Shown here one piece after another: positions 5,952 through 8,954 of a stretch of 8,954 nucleotides of DNA. Each line of letters starts with the position of its first letter. The stretch's first letter is position 1. Under the pieces are notes generated by a model, which was not told where the DNA came from, made no database searches, and saw only the letters and a list, made by a program, of their open reading frames with translations. A program made the translations under genes and the position numbers. This stretch comes from Betaproteobacteria bacterium (lineage in GTDB: Bacteria > Pseudomonadota > Gammaproteobacteria > Burkholderiales > Casimicrobiaceae): the NCBI GenBank assembly GCA_005889025.1, contig VBCZ01000315.1, positions 1 through 8,954 on the forward strand, read 5' to 3'.

Positions 5952-7655
5952 ATGAAAGCGATGTTCGGATTTCTCACACCGCAGGCAAAAGAAACAGCCG
6001 ATCCGCTGCAGCACGCCAAGACGGCAGCGGCATGGCTGCGCCAGCTGCCCGCGCTCGACGTGATCGGCAGGCAGCAGCATGTGATACAGGCTCTGGCCGA
6101 AATGCGGAAGTCGCAGCGCCCGATCGATTTGAACCGCATCGCCGCCATCGAATTCATCGATGCCGCGCTTGGCGCTGACCGACGCCAGCTCATCAAGCAA
6201 TATATCGAGAATGCGGAGGGCGCCCCGAAGCTTGCCGAGCGTATCTGGCAGGCGCTGTGGGAAATGAGTCAGGCGTTCAAGCTCGGCTACCAGGCGGCGC
6301 TCGAAACCGCTGTGCCGCAGGCTGAAAACGCGCGCTGGCGCGCTGTGCTGCCATTGCTGTTCATACGCCTGATGCATTTCCATGGGACCGACGCCAAGCT
6401 CCGGGTATTCAAGTACGAGCACTGGATCCCCGCCAAATGGCTGGAGCTGCATCATCTTTATGTGCGCTCCTGCGAAATGAAATGCGACCGAGCGCCGATG
6501 GCGCTGCCCGCGGCCGGCGCCACGGCGCAACCGTGGTCGGCAGAGCAGGAATATCTGTACGTGCTGCTCGTTCATGAGCTCAACACCGGGAACTTGAGCC
6601 CCGTCGAGATCGATTGGGCGAGCTCGCAAGTGCGCGCCTGGAGCCGCCGGCTGTCACTCGAGCAGACACCCAAGTCCCTGGAGGGTTTTTTTGTCGATCT
6701 CGCCGGCAGAGAAGGACTCGTCCGACGCACGGGGAACGATCGCGGATCGATGCTGCGGTATCTCGACACGACTCCCCTCGCAGAGGGAATGGATCGCGCG
6801 ATAAGCATGTTGCGCGATGCAGAAATGACCGATCAGGGGCCGATCGCCGCGATCAACCAGCAGCGGCTTGCGGTGCTGCGCAAGATCCAGCCATCGTTAT
6901 CGCCTTCGTCGCATACGGATTTGCGGCGCGACCCGCGAGTCGCCGTCGCCGTTTCTGCACGCGTGCGCATCGGGCTTTCGCGCATCTGCCAGGATCTCGG
7001 TGCTCAGTCGGCTGAAACCGCAGCCGATGGCGGCGCAGAGCAGATCGAGGTCTATCCCGTCGCCGCCGCGCCGCAACGGGCCAAGCGCAGGCCCGTCGCC
7101 GAAGACGACTCGCTTGCCGCGAGCCTTTCGTCATGGAGCGACCCGACGTGGGAAGTGAAAGACCGCAGCGTGGCAGGACTTCGCATCTCGGCGACAGGCG
7201 GCATCGGGCAAAGCCTCACCCTCGGCGCGCTGGTCGCGGTACGGCAATCCGACGTCGACTCATGGCTCCTCGGTGTCGTGCGACGCTTGAACAAGGTGTC
7301 GAACGAGGAAGTCGAGGCCGGCGTGAACATCATTGCCGAGCGCATGGTCGCGGTCACCCTGGCCGCGAAGCGGCGGGCGCAGGAGGAAATGGGTTATGTC
7401 GTGAACGGCATCGACATGTCGACCATTGGAGAGCGCTTCGAGGGCTTGTATCTGCCCCCCCCTTCGCGGCCGGACAAACCATTGGCGATGAAAACCGTAA
7501 TCGTGCCCACATCCGAATACGCCGAAGGCCGCAACGTCATCCTTGCCACCGCGAACTCCGTCTATACGGTGTCGCTGCGTCACTTGGTCGAGCAGCGCCC
7601 TGACTGGAGCTGGGCGACCATTCATATCGTCGAAAAAAAAGCGCGCGACGAGTAG
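5952..7655 (+). CDS. PilZ-domain protein with long helical N-terminal region (putative c-di-GMP effector)
   Basis: A 567-residue protein. Residues 1 to about 320 have no motif I recognise and look largely alpha-helical (EFIDAALGADRRQLIKQYIE, RIWQALWEMSQAF). The C-terminal half carries the two c-di-GMP signatures of PilZ: RxxxR as RRDPR at 325-329 and D/NxSxxG as DRSVAG at 404-409, followed by a strand-rich stretch (LGALVAVRQ, WLLGVVRRLNK, VEAGVNIIAERMVAVTL). The motifs are 75 residues apart, more than usual, because of a polar linker rich in Ala, Gln and Asp (about 350-395). A further 90 residues after the domain end in VEKKARDE. Proteins of this kind bind c-di-GMP in the cytoplasm to control motility, polysaccharide or adhesion; the output here is unknown. 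An ATG at 5961 is an alternative start. GGTAGG about ten bases before 5952 is a weak ribosome binding site. Confidence 0.8.
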   Translation: MKAMFGFLTPQAKETADPLQHAKTAAAWLRQLPALDVIGRQQHVIQALAEMRKSQRPIDLNRIAAIEFIDAALGADRRQLIKQYIENAEGAPKLAERIWQALWEMSQAFKLGYQAALETAVPQAENARWRAVLPLLFIRLMHFHGTDAKLRVFKYEHWIPAKWLELHHLYVRSCEMKCDRAPMALPAAGATAQPWSAEQEYLYVLLVHELNTGNLSPVEIDWASSQVRAWSRRLSLEQTPKSLEGFFVDLAGREGLVRRTGNDRGSMLRYLDTTPLAEGMDRAISMLRDAEMTDQGPIAAINQQRLAVLRKIQPSLSPSSHTDLRRDPRVAVAVSARVRIGLSRICQDLGAQSAETAADGGAEQIEVYPVAAAPQRAKRRPVAEDDSLAASLSSWSDPTWEVKDRSVAGLRISATGGIGQSLTLGALVAVRQSDVDSWLLGVVRRLNKVSNEEVEAGVNIIAERMVAVTLAAKRRAQEEMGYVVNGIDMSTIGERFEGLYLPPPSRPDKPLAMKTVIVPTSEYAEGRNVILATANSVYTVSLRHLVEQRPDWSWATIHIVEKKARDE

Positions 7656-7741
7656 CCGCGCGAGCCACCCGGCGCGGGGCCCCACGCGAAGCGTGGGGAT
7701 CGACGGGGAATTGCGAGTCGCGGCTTGAGGCCGACAACTCG
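7652..7741 (+). repeat. Repeat unit A, copy 2 (90 bases, starting at the PilZ-gene stop codon)
   Basis: Same sequence as 5054-5143 except A at 7689. As in copy 1, the TAG stop of the upstream gene is bases 2-4 of the unit, although the two genes are unrelated. The hairpin arms are 7680-7687 and 7691-7698 with triloop GAA, so the tip reads GCGAAGC, a sequence known to form an exceptionally stable DNA mini-hairpin. Identity stops at 7742. Confidence 0.9.
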
Positions 7742-7753
7742 TCGGAGCCGGCA

Positions 7754-7850
7754 AGGGGAATTGCGAGTAGCGTCGCGAGCCACCGGACGAGGGACCCGCG
7801 AAGCGGGATCGGCCGGGAATTGCGAGTCGACGCATGAGGCCGGCAACGCG
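7754..7850 (+). repeat. Diverged unit A (with a short A-derived fragment in front)
   Basis: A fragment GGGGAATTGCGAGTAGCG at 7754-7771 copies the core block of unit A. A full diverged unit follows: CGCGAGCCACC near 7773, a shortened hairpin CCCGC (7795-7799), loop GAA, GCGGG (7803-7807), then GGGAATTGCGAGTCG (7815-7829) and GAGGCCGGCAACGCG. Relative to the 90-base copies it lacks CCA in the left hairpin arm and TGG in the right arm, so both arms shrank together. Confidence 0.75.
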
Positions 7851-7952
7851 GCGATTGAAACTTCGTCGAACGTTGAGGAGGCCGAGACGCTTGAGGCCGA
7901 CGACGCAACGCTAAATATCTCCGCTGAAAGTAAAGAGGCCGAGGCGCGAGCC
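7836..7952 (+). repeat. Two tandem B units (57 and 60 bases)
   Basis: Units at 7836-7892 and 7893-7952 both begin GAGGCCG and carry a second GAGGCCGAG near the end. The second one finishes GAGGCGCGAGCC, as does the unit at 5129-5188. The centres are variable. The 321-base gap between the convergent PilZ and tolA genes is almost entirely made of A and B units; only about 24 bases before the tolA stop remain unexplained. Confidence 0.6.
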
Positions 7953-7976
7953 GTCGCCGGCCAGCACCAACCCATT

Positions 7977-8828
7977 TCAGTCCCGCGGCCGGAACTTCAG
8001 GGTTAGATTGCGTCGAAAGAGCTCAGCCGACTTCGGTAGCGGTAGCGGCGATGCCCTGATGATCGCGCGCTGAACCGCATCGTCGTAGGCGCGGACGCCG
8101 CTTGACTTCCTGAGCTGCGTGTCGATGATCTCACCCGTGGGCAGCTGCACGACCTCGAAGATCGCCTCCGGATTGCCGGCGATGTCCGGCGGGACGACGA
8201 CCAATGCCCTGATCTTCGCCTGGATCTGCCGCACGTAATCCTCGTTGGCCTTTGCCAGTGCAGATTCCGCGGCTTGAGCGACGACGCGCCGCTCGCGCTC
8301 GGCTTGCGCCTTGAGCGCGTCCGCTTCGCGCGTTTGGCGCTCCCGTACTTCCGCAAGGCGCTTTTCTTCGGCCTTTCTCTTTTCGGCATCCCGTTTGTCG
8401 GCCTCGCGTTTCTCCGCTTCCCGCTTTTCCCTCTCCAGCCGGTCGTGCTCCAGCTGCGCCTGCTTCTTGCGCTCGATCTCCTTCTTTTCCTTGAGCGCGA
8501 TTTCGGCTTTGCTGGGCTGCGGAGGCTCGAGCTTGGGCGGCGGCTTGGGCGGCTCCGGCTGCGGCTTCGGAGGCTCCGGTTTGGGAGGCTCTGGTCTCGG
8601 AGGCTCGGGTTTTGGAGGCTCCGGCTCAGGTGGTCTGGACTTGACCGGCTCGACTTTTTCCGGCGAGGGCGGCGCGTACAACTCCACGCTGACCGCCTCG
8701 GGTTTGCGGTTCTGCCAAGTCACGCTGAAGACGAGGAAAACGACGAAGGCGAGGTGAATCGCCACCGCCAGAACCGCGGCGATCCATTTGCCGGTCGACC
8801 AGCGGGCGTCGGAACGCGACGGCGGCAT
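7977..8828 (-). CDS. tolA: Cell-envelope integrity protein TolA
   Basis: A 283-residue protein. A short cytoplasmic N-terminus leads to one transmembrane helix (about 15-38) with a conserved-type histidine at H25. A proline-rich stretch follows (about 53-105), including four consecutive EPP(K/R)P pentads at 70-89, then a charged Lys/Glu/Ala/Arg helix (about 107-205). The C-terminal TonB/TolA domain contains YVRQIQAKIRALVVVPP, GEIIDTQLRKSSGVRAYDDAV and ASPLPLP. TolA links the inner-membrane TolQ/TolR motor to Pal and TolB at the outer membrane and is needed for outer-membrane constriction at division. TolR lies directly upstream with a nine-base gap, which decides TolA over TonB. The proline block is TonB-like; the serine usually found four residues before the membrane histidine is alanine here. 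No clear ribosome binding site is visible, so coupling to tolR is likely. Confidence 0.92.
   Translation of the reverse strand: MPPSRSDARWSTGKWIAAVLAVAIHLAFVVFLVFSVTWQNRKPEAVSVELYAPPSPEKVEPVKSRPPEPEPPKPEPPRPEPPKPEPPKPQPEPPKPPPKLEPPQPSKAEIALKEKKEIERKKQAQLEHDRLEREKREAEKREADKRDAEKRKAEEKRLAEVRERQTREADALKAQAERERRVVAQAAESALAKANEDYVRQIQAKIRALVVVPPDIAGNPEAIFEVVQLPTGEIIDTQLRKSSGVRAYDDAVQRAIIRASPLPLPKSAELFRRNLTLKFRPRD
8562..8621 (-). repeat. Four 15-base repeats coding EPP(K/R)P pentads in tolA
   Basis: Four consecutive 15-base units encode residues 70-89 of TolA, with imperfect copies on both sides. Third-position changes separate the units, so the amino-acid pattern is kept better than the DNA. A run of this kind can change length by slippage. 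Confidence 0.7.
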
Positions 8829-8837
8829 CGCGACTGT

Positions 8838-8954
8838 TCAGTTGGATTGCGGTTGTGCCAGCAATCCGACCTTGCGCACGTTGTTGGACTGCAGGAGGTC
8901 CACCACGGCGATGACGTCCTTGTAGGGCGTTGTGCCGCTCGCGCGTATCACCAC
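8838..8954 (-). CDS. tolR: TolR (ExbD/TolR family), 3' end only
   Basis: The last 38 codons and a TGA stop are visible; the gene continues beyond the window edge. They read VVIRASGTTPYKDVIAVVDL, then LQSNNVRKVGLLAQPQSN, which is the typical C-terminal end of ExbD/TolR periplasmic domains (an 'I.ad...Y..vv.vmd.l...G...vgl.t' pattern). These proteins have one membrane helix and form, with TolQ or ExbB, the proton-driven motor that energises TolA or TonB. TolR rather than ExbD is preferred because tolA follows nine bases downstream. tolQ would be expected further upstream, outside the window. Confidence 0.85.
   Translation of the reverse strand: MVIRASGTTPYKDVIAVVDLLQSNNVRKVGLLAQPQSN

Noticed and set aside
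5814..6629. 271-codon minus-strand open frame opposite the PilZ gene
   Set aside because: It lies antisense to the N-terminal half of the continuous 567-residue frame; it has no recognisable motif and its start falls inside the other gene.
7725..8006. 93-codon plus-strand open frame through repeat cluster 2
   Set aside because: The frame is partly conserved among repeat units, but the start is arbitrary, there is no ribosome binding site, and it runs into the tolA 3' end; kept as a finding about the repeats, not as a gene.
8311..8757. Plus-strand Ser/Gly-rich open frame opposite tolA
   Set aside because: Its composition is the mirror image of the TolA proline and Lys/Glu repeats; it is a shadow of the pentad coding.

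Overview
The window is GC-rich, gene-dense chromosomal DNA. The style of its proteins (a proline-rich TolA behind a TolR, a bacterial ferredoxin-NADP reductase ending in YW, DUF4019, a PilZ protein of more than 550 residues) suggests a Gram-negative proteobacterium, most likely a betaproteobacterium. That placement is inference; I cannot name a genus. There is no phage, transposase, CRISPR array, rRNA or tRNA.

Layout. (1) 2-3210, plus strand: a 5'-truncated SPFH protein with a helix-turn-helix tail, an exported DUF4019 protein, a membrane-anchored double zinc-ribbon protein, and an SDR oxidoreductase. The SPFH plus zinc-ribbon pair recalls the YdjI/YdjG part of the Bacillus PspA membrane-stress module. 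(2) 3281-4269, minus strand: a RimJ/RimL-like acetyltransferase joined by a TGATG stop-start overlap to a small lipoprotein. (3) 4302-5057, plus strand: ferredoxin/flavodoxin-NADP reductase. (4) 5054-5216: repeat cluster 1. (5) 5269-5730, minus strand: an exported FKBP-type prolyl isomerase. (6) 5952-7655, plus strand: a 567-residue PilZ-domain protein, probably a c-di-GMP effector, with a plausible promoter and a palindrome in its leader. (7) 7652-7952: repeat cluster 2. (8) 7977-8954, minus strand: tolA and the 3' end of tolR, part of the Tol-Pal cell-envelope system.

The most unusual non-coding structure is a modular intergenic repeat. A 90-base unit with one mismatch between its two copies starts at the TAG stop codon of two unrelated genes. 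It carries a hairpin with a GNA-type triloop, and in a diverged copy the stem has lost three bases from each arm in matching fashion. It is followed by roughly 60-base units opening with GAGGCCG. Both clusters lie between convergent genes. The most unusual protein feature is the excisionase-type helix-turn-helix at the C-terminus of the SPFH protein. Envelope and membrane themes recur (SPFH, zinc ribbon, lipoprotein, FKBP, TolA/TolR), but the window is otherwise an ordinary core-genome mosaic of short transcription units.
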